Source: Galbibacter mesophilus (GTDB lineage Bacteria; Bacteroidota; Bacteroidia; Flavobacteriales; Flavobacteriaceae). From it: 64,000 nucleotides of DNA. The DNA lies in contig NZ_JAMQVC010000001.1 of the NCBI RefSeq assembly GCF_023721415.1, forward strand, positions 434,001-498,000. The letters are read 5' to 3'. Positions 44,974-54,087 of the stretch are shown one piece after another. The notes below the pieces were generated by a model. That model did not search any database. It was not told where the DNA came from and was given only the letters and a program-made list of their open reading frames with translations. Each line of letters starts with the position of its first letter. Within the stretch, counting starts at the first letter, position 1. A program made the position numbers and the translations under genes.

Positions 44974-45047
44974 GGGCGATACTGGATTCGAACCAGTGAC
45001 CCCCTGCTTGTAAGGCAGGTGCTCTGAACCAACTGAGCTAATCGCCC
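44974..45047 (-). tRNA. tRNA-Val (anticodon UAC)
   Basis: A 74-nt gene on the minus strand with acceptor stem GGGCGAT/ATCGCCC, D arm AGCTCAGTTGGTTCAGAGCA, anticodon arm CTGCC-TTACAAG-type with TAC in the loop, and T arm GGTTCGAATCC. CCA is not encoded. Identical in sequence to the copy at 45112-45185 and transcribed after it. Confidence 0.95.
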
Positions 45048-45111
45048 TTGCGGTATAAACAAATGAAGTTTTTAATAAAAAAGACTTCCATCAAGGAAGC
45101 CTAAAATTGGT

Positions 45112-45185
45112 GGGCGATACTGGATTCGAACCAGTGACCCCCTGCTTGTAAGGCAGGTGCTCTGAACCAACTGAGCTAATCGCCC
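45112..45185 (-). tRNA. tRNA-Val (anticodon UAC), second copy
   Basis: Same 74-nt sequence as 44974-45047. The 64-nt spacer holds GACTTCC/GGAAGCC, able to form a small hairpin that may help processing. It follows folC on the same strand by about 70 bases. Confidence 0.95.
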
Positions 45186-45255
45186 TTCATTTGCTTGATT
45201 GCGGTTGCAAATATAGAACAGTTTTTCATTTCAGCAAAGAAAAAAATCAAAAAAA

Positions 45256-46497
45256 TCACACCACCTCTGCGACTACAAAAGTACTTCCACCTACGTAGAT
45301 AAAATCACTTTCCTCTGCCCTTTCCTTAGCTTCCTCCAATGCTTCTGATACTGAGTTAAATGCCTCTCCTTTCAATAAATACTGTAGCGCTTTTTCCTTT
45401 AAGATCTCGGCGTCCAAACCTCTTGAAATATCGGGCTTACAAAAATAATAATGAGCATTTTTGGGAAGCATTGGTAATATATCTTCCAATTTTTTGTCTT
45501 TTACGAAACCTAAAACCATGTGCAATTGCTCGAAATCCTGCTTTGCAATCTGATTTACGACTATAGAAAGTCCTTCTTTGTTATGGGCGGTATCACAAAT
45601 AATTTTGGGCCGCTCACCAATGGTTTGCCATCGACCCATTAATCCGGTATTTCGAACTGTTTTTTGGAGTCCGTTCACGATATTTTCTTCGGAAATGGAA
45701 AAACCTTGTAATTCTTTTAAAGTTGCTACAACTGCTTTTACGTTTTTCAACTGATAATCGCCAAGCAAATCAGTTTTGTATGGTATTTCTATTTCGGATA
45801 CCCACGTAAGTTTAGCCTTTTGCTGATTTGCGATTTCGGTAAAAACCTCAAAGGTTTCAGGGTGGTATTCACTAACTACAACAGGAATCTTCGGCTTGAT
45901 TATCCCTGCTTTTTCCGATGCTATTTTGGGTAAAGTATCTCCCAAAAATTCCGTGTGATCAAAACCAATATTGGTAATCAAAGAAACTTCCGGAGTAATA
46001 ATATTTGTAGAATCAAACCGACCGCCTAAGCCAACTTCTATTATGGCAATATCCACTTGCTCTTTAGAAAAATAATGAAATGCCATTCCTACGGTCATTT
46101 CAAAAAAGGAAAGTTCATGCTCTTCTAAAAAAGCTTTGTTTTCGGCAATAAAATTAACTACAAAAGTTTCTGAAATCTCTTTTCCATTAATTTTTATACG
46201 CTCTCTGAAATCTTTCAAATGAGGAGAGGTATACAATCCAACTTTATAGCCTGCCTCTTGCAATACTGACGCCAACATGTGGCTAGAAGATCCTTTGCCG
46301 TTGGTTCCCGCTACGTGAATGGATTTAAATTTGTTTTCAGGATTCCCAAGATGGGATGCAAAAGTTATGGTATTGGTTAGTTTTGGCTTAAAAGCTGTTT
46401 GCCCTTGTTTTTGATACATGGGCAACCTTCCAAACATCCAATCTAGTGTTTGTTGATATGTTAACCTATTACTCACCGAGTTTAAAGTTAACCACAA
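45256..46497 (-). CDS. folC: Folylpolyglutamate synthase / dihydrofolate synthase
   Basis: A 413-residue Mur-ligase-like enzyme that adds glutamate to folates. ATP loop VAGTNGKGSSSHML near 62-75, LYTSPHLKDFRERI, the EVGLGGRFDSTNI motif near 154-166, and CDTAHNKEGLSIVV near 300. The start is uncertain: ATG at 46497 overlaps tonB by 29 bases; a GTG at 46476 (VSNRLTYQQTLDWMF) overlaps its stop by only 8 and gives a more typical N-terminus. Last gene of the exbB-exbD-tonB-folC run. Confidence 0.93.
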   Translation of the reverse strand: MWLTLNSVSNRLTYQQTLDWMFGRLPMYQKQGQTAFKPKLTNTITFASHLGNPENKFKSIHVAGTNGKGSSSHMLASVLQEAGYKVGLYTSPHLKDFRERIKINGKEISETFVVNFIAENKAFLEEHELSFFEMTVGMAFHYFSKEQVDIAIIEVGLGGRFDSTNIITPEVSLITNIGFDHTEFLGDTLPKIASEKAGIIKPKIPVVVSEYHPETFEVFTEIANQQKAKLTWVSEIEIPYKTDLLGDYQLKNVKAVVATLKELQGFSISEENIVNGLQKTVRNTGLMGRWQTIGERPKIICDTAHNKEGLSIVVNQIAKQDFEQLHMVLGFVKDKKLEDILPMLPKNAHYYFCKPDISRGLDAEILKEKALQYLLKGEAFNSVSEALEEAKERAEESDFIYVGGSTFVVAEVV

Positions 46498-47362
46498 TAA
46501 AACCTATTTGTCGTGAAGGTGCATTTGTATCTTGGTTCCATTTATAGGAGCGTGCTGTTTTATTTGCAGCATCTAAAAGACATTGCGCCGCATTGGTGGT
46601 TCCTCTCACACCCGGACTAGTACTAATAACTTTTCCAGAGCGATCTACTTCTATTTTTACAACCACAGTCCCAGATTCATTGCAATCCTGCACAAATTTG
46701 TTCCCAGAGACAAGTTTTCGACCATTTAGTCCGTAACCAACGCCTCCAGAGCCACTTCCACCGCCACCATAATAACTAGAGGCATAAGGATCGCCGTCAG
46801 GCTGACCTTTGTCTCCAGCACGATTATCGTCGCCCTCGCTTCCTGTAGCAGTACCATCGGAACTATTGAGACCGCCTATTAAATTATCCAAATTCTTTTT
46901 CTTGGCTTCTTGTTCTTTTCTAACGCGTTCTTCTTCCGCTTTGCGCTCTCTTTCTTTGCGCTCGGCTTCAGCTTGCGCTTTACGTTTGGCTTCTTCTTCA
47001 GCTCTTTTCTTAGCCTCTGCTTCTTTCTTTTTCTGAATGACTACAGATTCCTCATTATTCTGTGTAACCACTTCTTCCGCCTTGGTTTGCGCAGTTTCTT
47101 GCGGAGCTGTAGGCTTTGGAGTTTCTTCAACAGGTGTTTCTTTAACTTCAGGCTGCTTTACAGGTTCACTTTTAATCTTTTCTTTAGGCTGTACATTCCC
47201 ACTTCCGAAGTTGGTGGTCCCAAAATTAACAGAAATGCCATTTTCCGGTGGTGGATCCAAATATGTAAGCCCGATGTAAAACATTAAAAATAGCAGCAAC
47301 GACAACAACACGGTAGTTACCGTAAATGATTTCTTCTTATGTCTTGTATCTAAAAATGACAT
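46469..47362 (-). CDS. tonB: Energy transducer TonB
   Basis: A 297-residue TonB. A membrane helix at about 13-34, a Pro/Lys/Glu/Val-rich periplasmic spacer (40-100), a strongly charged helical stretch rich in Ala, Glu, Lys and Arg (about 105-155) that probably forms a long single helix, a Gly-rich link and the TonB C-terminal domain (about 205-297, SGTVVVKIEVDRSGKVISTSPG...RQIGFIVVNFKL). It relays proton-motive energy from ExbBD to outer membrane receptors such as those at 5313 and 33613. Two bases separate it from exbD. Confidence 0.9.
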   Translation of the reverse strand: MSFLDTRHKKKSFTVTTVLLSLLLFLMFYIGLTYLDPPPENGISVNFGTTNFGSGNVQPKEKIKSEPVKQPEVKETPVEETPKPTAPQETAQTKAEEVVTQNNEESVVIQKKKEAEAKKRAEEEAKRKAQAEAERKERERKAEEERVRKEQEAKKKNLDNLIGGLNSSDGTATGSEGDDNRAGDKGQPDGDPYASSYYGGGGSGSGGVGYGLNGRKLVSGNKFVQDCNESGTVVVKIEVDRSGKVISTSPGVRGTTNAAQCLLDAANKTARSYKWNQDTNAPSRQIGFIVVNFKLGE

Positions 47363-47364
47363 AT

Positions 47365-47754
47365 TTATTTAGGTCTAACTGCTAAGATCACTTTATAATT
47401 GTTCTGATTGGCAATATCCATGATGTTCACGGCATTATCGATAGGAACACTTTTTTCGGCACGCAAGATTATAGTAGGTTTCTCTACGTTTTTAAGTCTT
47501 CTTTTCAGCTCTGTTTCCACAAACTCTGGTTTCACCTTAACGTTATCTACATAAATGGCAAGGTCTTTATTTATGCTTACCGAAACGTTTTGCGTATTGG
47601 TTGACTTCCCTTTTGCTTTTGGCAACAACAAATCCAATGCGTTAGGTGTGTTGGAGGTAAGCATAAAGAATACAAGTAGCAGAAAAACAATATCGGTCAT
47701 AGAACTCATACTGAATTCCGGGGACACTTTGTTTCTTCCTTTTAATTTCATCAA
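47365..47754 (-). CDS. exbD: Biopolymer transport protein ExbD
   Basis: A 129-residue ExbD/TolR protein: short cytoplasmic N-terminus, one membrane helix (about 22-40) with the proton-conducting Asp21 in SMTDIVFLLLVFF, and a periplasmic domain with the TIILRAEKSVPIDNAVNIMDIA motif. Works with ExbB (upstream) and TonB (2 nt downstream). Confidence 0.93.
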   Translation of the reverse strand: MMKLKGRNKVSPEFSMSSMTDIVFLLLVFFMLTSNTPNALDLLLPKAKGKSTNTQNVSVSINKDLAIYVDNVKVKPEFVETELKRRLKNVEKPTIILRAEKSVPIDNAVNIMDIANQNNYKVILAVRPK

Positions 47755-47797
47755 TTATAATATTTAGCTTATTAAAGGAAGGGGCCGTCTAGAAAGT

Positions 47798-47864
47798 GTC
47801 ATCAAACTGAGCCGGACGAAGAATCTAACTTTCGTCGATATGCCTTCGACAGGCTCAGGCTGAC
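47798..47864. repeat. Palindromic intergenic repeat, full unit
   Basis: Begins GTCATCAAACTGAGCCGGACGAAG and ends CCTTCGACAGGCTCAGGCTGAC; read from the two ends, TGTCA-CTGAGCC-G-CGAAG match each other, so the unit can fold into a long imperfect hairpin. It separates exbD from exbB within one operon. Confidence 0.7.
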
Positions 47865-47917
47865 ATTTAATTTATTCTTGTTGCCCCTTTTATGATAATT
47901 TCATATTCCTTCCTCTC

Positions 47918-48607
47918 TTACATGGGTTCGTCCAGTAAGTCTAAGAATTCAACAGCATTGGCCTCCATATTGTGCACCACTTTGTCCGTGCGAACTACCA
48001 AGTGATTATAACCAATATAGGCAATAATACCCACTACCAAACCGGCAACGGTTGTTGTCATTGCAGTATAGATACCACTTGCCAACTGACCCATTTCTGC
48101 TTGTCCGCCGCTGGTTGCCATCTGGTGAAAGGCAATAATCATACCTATTACTGTACCCAGGAAACCAATCATAGGAGCAGCACCGGCCACTGTAGCCAGA
48201 ATACTCACATTTTTTTCAAGCTTATAAACTTCTAATGTTCCTGCGTTCTCAATAGCTTTATTAATATCTTCCAAAGGTTTTCCTATTCTAGAAATCCCTT
48301 TTTCAGTTAGCCTAGCTACTGGAGAATCAGTTTGCGCACATAAAATTTTAGCAGCTTCTAATTTACCATTAGAGACATGGTCCCTAATTTGGAGCATAAA
48401 ATTCTTATCTATTTTAGAGGCAGCTTTAATAGCAAAAGTTCTTTCAAAATAAATGTAAAGGGCTACAAAAAGCAATACAAAAAGAATGCTTATAATAATT
48501 ATACTCCCTACACCCCCATTTAAAATTAAATCTACTACCGAAAGTGTTTTTTCTTCGGAAAGGGCCTCTTCAGCTACCTCTTGGGTCGCTTCTTGAAATG
48601 ATATCAT
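47918..48607 (-). CDS. exbB: MotA/TolQ/ExbB proton channel family protein
   Basis: A 229-residue ExbB with three membrane helices (about 32-54, 128-150 and 172-195). The GTLEVYKLEKNVSILATVAGAAPMIGFLGTVIGMIIAF segment is the conserved channel helix region, and the third helix TAMTTTVAGLVVGIIAYIGYN faces the ExbD helix. It forms the proton-driven motor. exbD starts about 160 bases downstream, beyond a repeat element. Confidence 0.92.
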   Translation of the reverse strand: MISFQEATQEVAEEALSEEKTLSVVDLILNGGVGSIIIISILFVLLFVALYIYFERTFAIKAASKIDKNFMLQIRDHVSNGKLEAAKILCAQTDSPVARLTEKGISRIGKPLEDINKAIENAGTLEVYKLEKNVSILATVAGAAPMIGFLGTVIGMIIAFHQMATSGGQAEMGQLASGIYTAMTTTVAGLVVGIIAYIGYNHLVVRTDKVVHNMEANAVEFLDLLDEPM

Positions 48608-48665
48608 ATAATGTTGTTTAGCGTATTAGGTTATGGTTAATAACGACGTATTAAATTAAAAATTA

Positions 48666-50027
48666 TTAATTAAGTATAAAATTTCTAATTAACATAAACA
48701 CACCAGCTCCAGAAAGGAAACCAATCAAAGCCAACCAACCGATTTTCTTTAAATACCAGAAAAAGTCGATTTTCTCCATTCCCATAGCAACAACACCAGC
48801 AGCAGAACCAATAATTAACATACTACCTCCTGTACCAGCAGAATATGCGATGAAATGCCAAACAGGATCATCTATACCAACGGAGAACATCCCAATACTA
48901 GCTGCCACTAAAGGCACATTATCAATCACGGCAGATCCAGCACCTAGAATAAGCACCACTAAATCTGATACTTTTTCACCCATAGATTCTGTTCCTAAGA
49001 ACGGCATATTTTCATCCATAGCTTCAGCAAAATGGAATAACATTCCTAATGATTCCAACGCAGCTACTGCCATTAAAATACCTAAGAAGAATAAGATACT
49101 AGGCATCTCAATTCTAGAAAGCGAATGATGCACAGGACTGTGGTGACCTTCATAATCTCCTTCACTTTGATTCACTCCAGATATTGCAAACTTTTTGTTA
49201 CTGTAGATTTCAGCAAAAGTAGCTACTACAGCCAAAGAGAGCATCATTCCTACATACGGAGGCAAGTGAGTAAGTGTTTTAAAGAAAGGTACGAATACAA
49301 TCATTCCTAAACCTAAATAAAGCATAATACCTCCATATTTTGATTTTGGCTCTCCATCTCCGAAATCTCCTTCAATCTCTCCTTGAAAAACACTTAATCG
49401 AGAAGCGATAAAAGTTGGAACTACCATACAGAAAATAGAAGGAACCAATACGTGCTCTACAAGTTGAAGTGTTGAAACCTTATTACCAATCCAAAGCATA
49501 GTTGTGGTTACATCTCCAATAGGAGACCACGCACCACCTGCATTGGCCGCAATAATAATAAGACCGGCAAACCATAAACGCAAGTTTCTATCGTGAATTA
49601 CTTTTTGAAGAATTGTAATTAAAACGATAGTGGCGGTTAAATTATCGATGATAGCGGAAAGTACAAAAGCAAGAATACTGAAAATCCAAAGTAACTTTCT
49701 TTTACTCTTAGTATTAATGTATCCTTTAATCGTTGCAAAACCATCGAAATAGTCGATTATTTCAACAATTGTCATTGCTCCCATAAGGAAAATCAATATC
49801 TCAGCGGTTTTTCCGAGGTGATGCAATAAAATATATTCAAGGCTTGAGGACTCTAGTTCTTTTAATTCTGCATTAACCTCGAACACATCCATATGTGTTA
49901 ATGCAATGATGGCCCAGAGAAACGCCATCATACCCAAAGCTGGGATTAGTTTATCTATTTTTAAATTGTGTTCTAAAGTTATGGCTAGGTAACCAATAAC
50001 GAATACGAGAATAATAATTGTCTCCAT
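48666..50027 (-). CDS. nhaD: NhaD-type sodium:proton antiporter
   Basis: A 453-residue membrane protein of the ArsB/NhaD ion-transporter superfamily with about 11-13 helices. Typical segments: GKTAEILIFLMGAMTIVEIIDYFDGF, SAIIDNLTATIVLITIL, AGGAWSPIGDVTTTMLW and SAVIDNVPLVAASIGMF, whose Asp/Asn/Thr residues form the ion site. NhaD exchanges Na+ or Li+ for protons, fitting a marine life style. 27 bases downstream of the dehydrogenase gene, probably co-transcribed. Confidence 0.92.
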   Translation of the reverse strand: METIIILVFVIGYLAITLEHNLKIDKLIPALGMMAFLWAIIALTHMDVFEVNAELKELESSSLEYILLHHLGKTAEILIFLMGAMTIVEIIDYFDGFATIKGYINTKSKRKLLWIFSILAFVLSAIIDNLTATIVLITILQKVIHDRNLRLWFAGLIIIAANAGGAWSPIGDVTTTMLWIGNKVSTLQLVEHVLVPSIFCMVVPTFIASRLSVFQGEIEGDFGDGEPKSKYGGIMLYLGLGMIVFVPFFKTLTHLPPYVGMMLSLAVVATFAEIYSNKKFAISGVNQSEGDYEGHHSPVHHSLSRIEMPSILFFLGILMAVAALESLGMLFHFAEAMDENMPFLGTESMGEKVSDLVVLILGAGSAVIDNVPLVAASIGMFSVGIDDPVWHFIAYSAGTGGSMLIIGSAAGVVAMGMEKIDFFWYLKKIGWLALIGFLSGAGVFMLIRNFILN

Positions 50028-50054
50028 AAGATCGTGTTAGTAAAAAATTTTCGT

Positions 50055-51281
50055 CTAAATTAATTGTTTTAAAGCGATTTCAAAAGCAGTCCTGCTAATA
50101 TTTATTTTTTCATTATTTTGATTATAGGTGTTTTGTAAAGCTTTTCTTATAGTATTTGAAGTATCCTCAAAGATTGCCTCATCGGTCATTTCGGTTCGGC
50201 GTTCCATAAAGTAAGCAAAAACTCTTGCCATACCGCAATTGGAAATAAAATCAGGGATAAGACTGATACGTTGATCGGTATATTCCATAATTGGACCGAA
50301 AAATATTTCCTTATCGGCGAAAGGAACGTTTGCCCCGCAGGAAACTACTTCTAATCCGGCGTCAATAAGCTTGGTAATTTGCTCTTTTGTTATAAGTCGG
50401 GAAGCGGCACAAGGCAAGAAAATTTCCGCGGACAAATCCCAAATTCTCTTATTCATCTCTTCAAAAGAAATCATATTGGGAACATCCAGTGTATTTCCTT
50501 TTTTTGCCAAGAAGAAAGATTGAATTTCCGCAAAGGAAAAACCTTCCTCATTAATTATACCTCCGTTAATATCTGTAATTCCTACAATGAGCGCGCCCAT
50601 TTGCGATAAATAATAAGCAGCAGCAGCCCCTACATTTCCAAAACCTTGAACGATAGCTTTCTTGCCACGGATAGTTCCGCCATAAATTTCGTAATAATGC
50701 TTCACGGATTCCGCCACCCCGTAACCGGTAATCATATCTGCAACCGTGTATTTTTTCTTTACATCAGGGGAAAAATCGTTGTTCTCGAGCACTTTTATAA
50801 CGCCTTGTCGCAGCTGTCCGATTCGGTTTATCTTATCCGCTTCGGAAGGTTTAAAATACCCATTAAAAACTCCTTCTTGCGGATGCCAAACACCGCAATC
50901 TTCTGTAATCGGTATCACTTCATTTATTTCATCTACATTCAGGTCACCACCCGTTCCGTAGTAGCTTTTCAACAAAGGCGAAACAGCTTTGTACCAACGT
51001 TCCAAAACTCCCTTTTTCCTTGGATCTCTTGGATTGAAATTAATACCCGATTTTGCTCCTCCAATGGCAGGACCCGACACGGTAAATTTCACCTCCATTG
51101 TTTTGGCTAGCGACAATACTTCATTGGCATCCAACCCAACGCGCATTCTAGTTCCACCGCCAGCGGCACCACCCCTCAAGGAATTAATTACTGTCCACCC
51201 TTCCGCTTCCGTTTCTGGGTCTTTCCAATTAAAAATAATTTCCGGGGATTTATTTTCGTACTGTTTTAATAATTCTTTCAC
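50055..51281 (-). CDS. Glu/Leu/Phe/Val family dehydrogenase
   Basis: A 408-residue amino-acid dehydrogenase. The N-terminal domain has GGGTRMRVGL, KFTVSGPAIGGAKSGINFNP with the catalytic-type Lys, and GTGGDLNVDE; the Rossmann domain has VQGFGNVGAAAAYYL. It oxidatively deaminates glutamate or a branched-chain amino acid with NAD(P)+. The sequence differs from ordinary 450-residue GDHs, so leucine or another substrate cannot be excluded. A minus-strand TATATTTG (51408-51401) may be its -7 element with a 120-nt leader. Confidence 0.85.
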   Translation of the reverse strand: MKELLKQYENKSPEIIFNWKDPETEAEGWTVINSLRGGAAGGGTRMRVGLDANEVLSLAKTMEVKFTVSGPAIGGAKSGINFNPRDPRKKGVLERWYKAVSPLLKSYYGTGGDLNVDEINEVIPITEDCGVWHPQEGVFNGYFKPSEADKINRIGQLRQGVIKVLENNDFSPDVKKKYTVADMITGYGVAESVKHYYEIYGGTIRGKKAIVQGFGNVGAAAAYYLSQMGALIVGITDINGGIINEEGFSFAEIQSFFLAKKGNTLDVPNMISFEEMNKRIWDLSAEIFLPCAASRLITKEQITKLIDAGLEVVSCGANVPFADKEIFFGPIMEYTDQRISLIPDFISNCGMARVFAYFMERRTEMTDEAIFEDTSNTIRKALQNTYNQNNEKINISRTAFEIALKQLI

Positions 51282-51445
51282 ACGTTTAATTTTTACTCAT
51301 TGAGGAAAATTCGCAACATCATATCATTTCCATTAAGGAAAAGCCACTTGAGAATTCCCCGAGTTTGTTCACAAAAATTAATTGATTTTTAAGGTCTGCA
51401 CAAATATATAAAACTAAGCAAGCCTACGATTTCTTTTGCATTTTT

Positions 51446-52513
51446 TTAAGATTTAGGATGGTAAACCTGTCCGCTGCTATGGTCTTTAGTCGCCCCAGTA
51501 ATGCTACTCAAACAATTTACCTCTTCCCGAATGCGCAACACGCCCAACAAACCAAAAATAATTGCCTCCTTAAACTCTACAATATTTTTATTTGGAATTA
51601 CGATAATCGCTTTACTGAGAGCTTTTATTCTTTTAATAAGAAACGAGTTATAAGCTCCCCCACCCGTTACCAGCACATTGGAAGGCACACTTACAACATT
51701 GGCAATTTGAATTGACGCGTGCTCAACATACGTTCTAAGTATATCTACTACCTGCAAGGAATTATAGGAGTCAATCAAAGGAAAGACATCGCTTTCAACC
51801 CATTCTATACCTAGCGATTTCGGAAATGCTTTTTTGTAATACGCTAAGTCATTCAGCTCAGAAAGTAAACCTTCATGCAACGTTCCCGTTGCAGCCAACT
51901 CACCTTTATTATCGTAAGGCAAATCCAGTTTAGCTACATAATGGTTCAAAACCGTATTAACGGCACATATATCAAACGCCTTCCGCACTCCGTTTTCTTC
52001 AAAAGAAATATTAGCAAAACCGCCCAGATTTAAGCAATAATCGTACTCGCCGAACAATAACTTATCGCCAATAGGCACCAAAGGCGCTCCTTGTCCGCCA
52101 AGTTTCACATCTGCCACTCTAAAATCGCACACTACTTTTTCTTCCGTAGCATCAGCCAACATTGGCAAGTTTCCTATCTGGTAAGCCTCCCCTTTTTCAG
52201 GCTTATGAAAAACCGTATGCCCATGGGAAGCGACAAAATCTACTTCAGATATTTTATTTTTCGATTTAAATCCCTGAATAATTTCTGAAAGTAACTTCGT
52301 ATAATTTTTATCCAATTCAGCCAATTCGACTTCATTTAAGTAAATAGCGCCTTTGAGAACCTTACGCCATTCATCATTATAATCAATTGTCTCTGCGTGT
52401 TTTACCAGAAAATTCCACTTCTCACTTTTCGTAAACTGAACATAGACCAAATCTATTCCATCTAACGAAGTACCCGACATTACCCCTATAACGTTGTAGT
52501 TCTGTGTTTCCAT
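51446..52513 (-). CDS. anmK: Anhydro-N-acetylmuramic acid kinase
   Basis: A 355-residue sugar kinase that opens and phosphorylates 1,6-anhydroMurNAc released from recycled murein. VIGVMSGTSLDGIDLVYV at about 9-26 is the family signature (ATP/phosphate loop), followed by ASHGHTVFHKP, LGGFANISF and LVTGGGAYNSFL. Complements mpl (23043) in wall recycling. Divergent from the acyl-CoA dehydrogenase gene. Confidence 0.94.
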   Translation of the reverse strand: METQNYNVIGVMSGTSLDGIDLVYVQFTKSEKWNFLVKHAETIDYNDEWRKVLKGAIYLNEVELAELDKNYTKLLSEIIQGFKSKNKISEVDFVASHGHTVFHKPEKGEAYQIGNLPMLADATEEKVVCDFRVADVKLGGQGAPLVPIGDKLLFGEYDYCLNLGGFANISFEENGVRKAFDICAVNTVLNHYVAKLDLPYDNKGELAATGTLHEGLLSELNDLAYYKKAFPKSLGIEWVESDVFPLIDSYNSLQVVDILRTYVEHASIQIANVVSVPSNVLVTGGGAYNSFLIKRIKALSKAIIVIPNKNIVEFKEAIIFGLLGVLRIREEVNCLSSITGATKDHSSGQVYHPKS

Positions 52514-52536
52514 AAGCTAAAAATAAATAAGAATGA

Positions 52537-52567
52537 TTGAAAATGTTACATTTTAAAATTATATTTG
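52537..52567 (+). promoter_or_regulatory. Bacteroidota-type promoter of the acyl-CoA dehydrogenase gene
   Basis: TTG (52537-52539), 20-nt spacer, TATATTTG (52560-52567); start codon at 52597. Matches TTG-N-TANNTTTG well. Confidence 0.7.
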
Positions 52568-52596
52568 AGGGATTTTATAAAAATATAACAAATTAG

Positions 52597-53739
52597 ATGG
52601 ATTTTAAACTTTCTGAAGAACAGTTATTGATAAAAGAAGCCGCACGTGACTTCGCCAAGACCGAATTATTACCTGGAGTTATTGAACGGGACGAAAAACA
52701 AGAGTTTCCCACGGAACAGGTAAAGAAAATGGGAGAATTAGGATTTCTTGGAATGATGACCTCTGCGGAATATGGCGGCAGTGGAATGGATACCGTTTCC
52801 TACGTAATGGTCATGGAAGAACTTTCAAAAGTAGATGCATCGGCATCTGTAATAGTAAGTGTAAACAACTCTTTGGTTTGCTGGGGCTTAGAAACTTACG
52901 GAACTGAAGAACAAAAACAAAAATATTTAAAACGTCTAGCTTCTGGAGAAATCATTGGTGCATTTTGCCTCTCAGAACCGGAAGCAGGAAGCGATGCTAC
53001 TTCCCAAAAAACAACAGCTATTGACAAAGGCGATCATTACATTGTTAATGGTACAAAAAACTGGATCACTAACGGTAATTCCGCAGATGTATACTTAGTT
53101 ATTGCTCAAACCGATCCTGAAAAAAAACACAAAGGAATAAACGCCTTGATTCTTGAAAAAGGTATGCCTGGATTTGAAATAGGTCCGAAAGAGCAAAAAT
53201 TGGGTATTCGTGGAAGCGATACACATTCTTTAATTTTTAATGACGTAAAAGTGCCCAAAGAAAACCGCATAGGTGAAGATGGGTTTGGATTTAAATTTGC
53301 CATGAAAACCCTTGCTGGTGGAAGAATTGGAATTGCTGCACAGGCATTGGGAATTGCATCGGGCGCTTACGAATTGGCGAAAGAGTATTCTAAAGTCAGA
53401 AAGGCTTTTGGCACAGAAATATGCAACCACCAAGCAATCGCATTTAAACTTGCCGATATGCACACCCAAATTGAAGCTGCAAGACATATGGTTTTAAAAG
53501 CCGCCTGGGATAAAGACAATGGAAACGATTACGACCTATCTGGAGCAATGGCAAAATTATACGCCTCTCAAGTAGCCATGGACACCACCATTGAGGCTGT
53601 TCAAATACACGGTGGAAATGGATATGTAAAAGAATACCATGTGGAAAGATTGATGCGTGATGCTAAAATCACCCAAATTTATGAGGGGACTTCTGAAATT
53701 CAGAAAATAGTAATTTCTAGAAGCGTCTTGAAAGACTAA
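52597..53739 (+). CDS. Acyl-CoA dehydrogenase (short-chain type)
   Basis: A 380-residue flavoenzyme of fatty or branched-chain acyl-CoA oxidation. FAD/substrate motifs GAFCLSEPEAGSDA near 125-138 and NGTKNWITNGNSADVY follow the N-terminal helical domain; the C-terminal domain has VQIHGGNGYVKEYHVERLMRDAKITQIYEGTSEIQ with catalytic base Glu363. Length and sequence fit butyryl-CoA/isovaleryl-CoA types; chain-length preference cannot be set. Own promoter and terminator, so monocistronic. Confidence 0.93.
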   Translation: MDFKLSEEQLLIKEAARDFAKTELLPGVIERDEKQEFPTEQVKKMGELGFLGMMTSAEYGGSGMDTVSYVMVMEELSKVDASASVIVSVNNSLVCWGLETYGTEEQKQKYLKRLASGEIIGAFCLSEPEAGSDATSQKTTAIDKGDHYIVNGTKNWITNGNSADVYLVIAQTDPEKKHKGINALILEKGMPGFEIGPKEQKLGIRGSDTHSLIFNDVKVPKENRIGEDGFGFKFAMKTLAGGRIGIAAQALGIASGAYELAKEYSKVRKAFGTEICNHQAIAFKLADMHTQIEAARHMVLKAAWDKDNGNDYDLSGAMAKLYASQVAMDTTIEAVQIHGGNGYVKEYHVERLMRDAKITQIYEGTSEIQKIVISRSVLKD

Positions 53740-53788
53740 GCCACCTTAAAAAATAGATTTTAGCAAGGAAGAAATACAAATATTCATC

Positions 53789-53818
53789 AACACCCCTAAA
53801 AATTTAGGGGTGTTCTTA
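53789..53818 (+). terminator. Terminator after the acyl-CoA dehydrogenase gene
   Basis: AACACCCCTAAA (53789-53800) pairs with TTTAGGGGTGTT (53803-53814). The stem is long but the T tail is poor (CTTAATT). Confidence 0.65.
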
Positions 53819-54087
53819 ATTAAAAGTGCATTTTTTACAACTCACCCCCTCTCTGCCTCAAAAATTGAATAAACTTCAATATAAGTATTGTTTCATACCC
53901 CATTAATTATGGGGATTAATAATTTTTTAGCTTAGAATTAACGATTTGATAATTTGACCCACCTCAAAATCCTGATATTAAATTTTTCTCATCATTAATT
54001 TCATAACGTTCCATTTATTTTACTTTTTAGTCCAAAACCTTGAATAATACTCATCTTTCTTAGTAGATTTGTGGAAACCACGTAATT
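53819..54087 (+). promoter_or_regulatory. gltB upstream region with Bacteroidota-type promoter at 54040-54071
   Basis: TTG (54040-54042), a 21-nt spacer and TAGATTTG (54064-54071) lie 16 bases before the gltB ATG at 54088, so the mRNA leader would be very short. The rest of the gap is AT-rich with no clear operator or riboswitch. Confidence 0.65.

Noticed and set aside
46809-47287. Plus-strand frames of 75-125 codons antisense to tonB
   Set aside because: They mirror the Glu/Lys/Ala-rich helix and Pro-rich spacer of TonB, giving Phe/Leu/Ser-rich sequences without features of a real protein.
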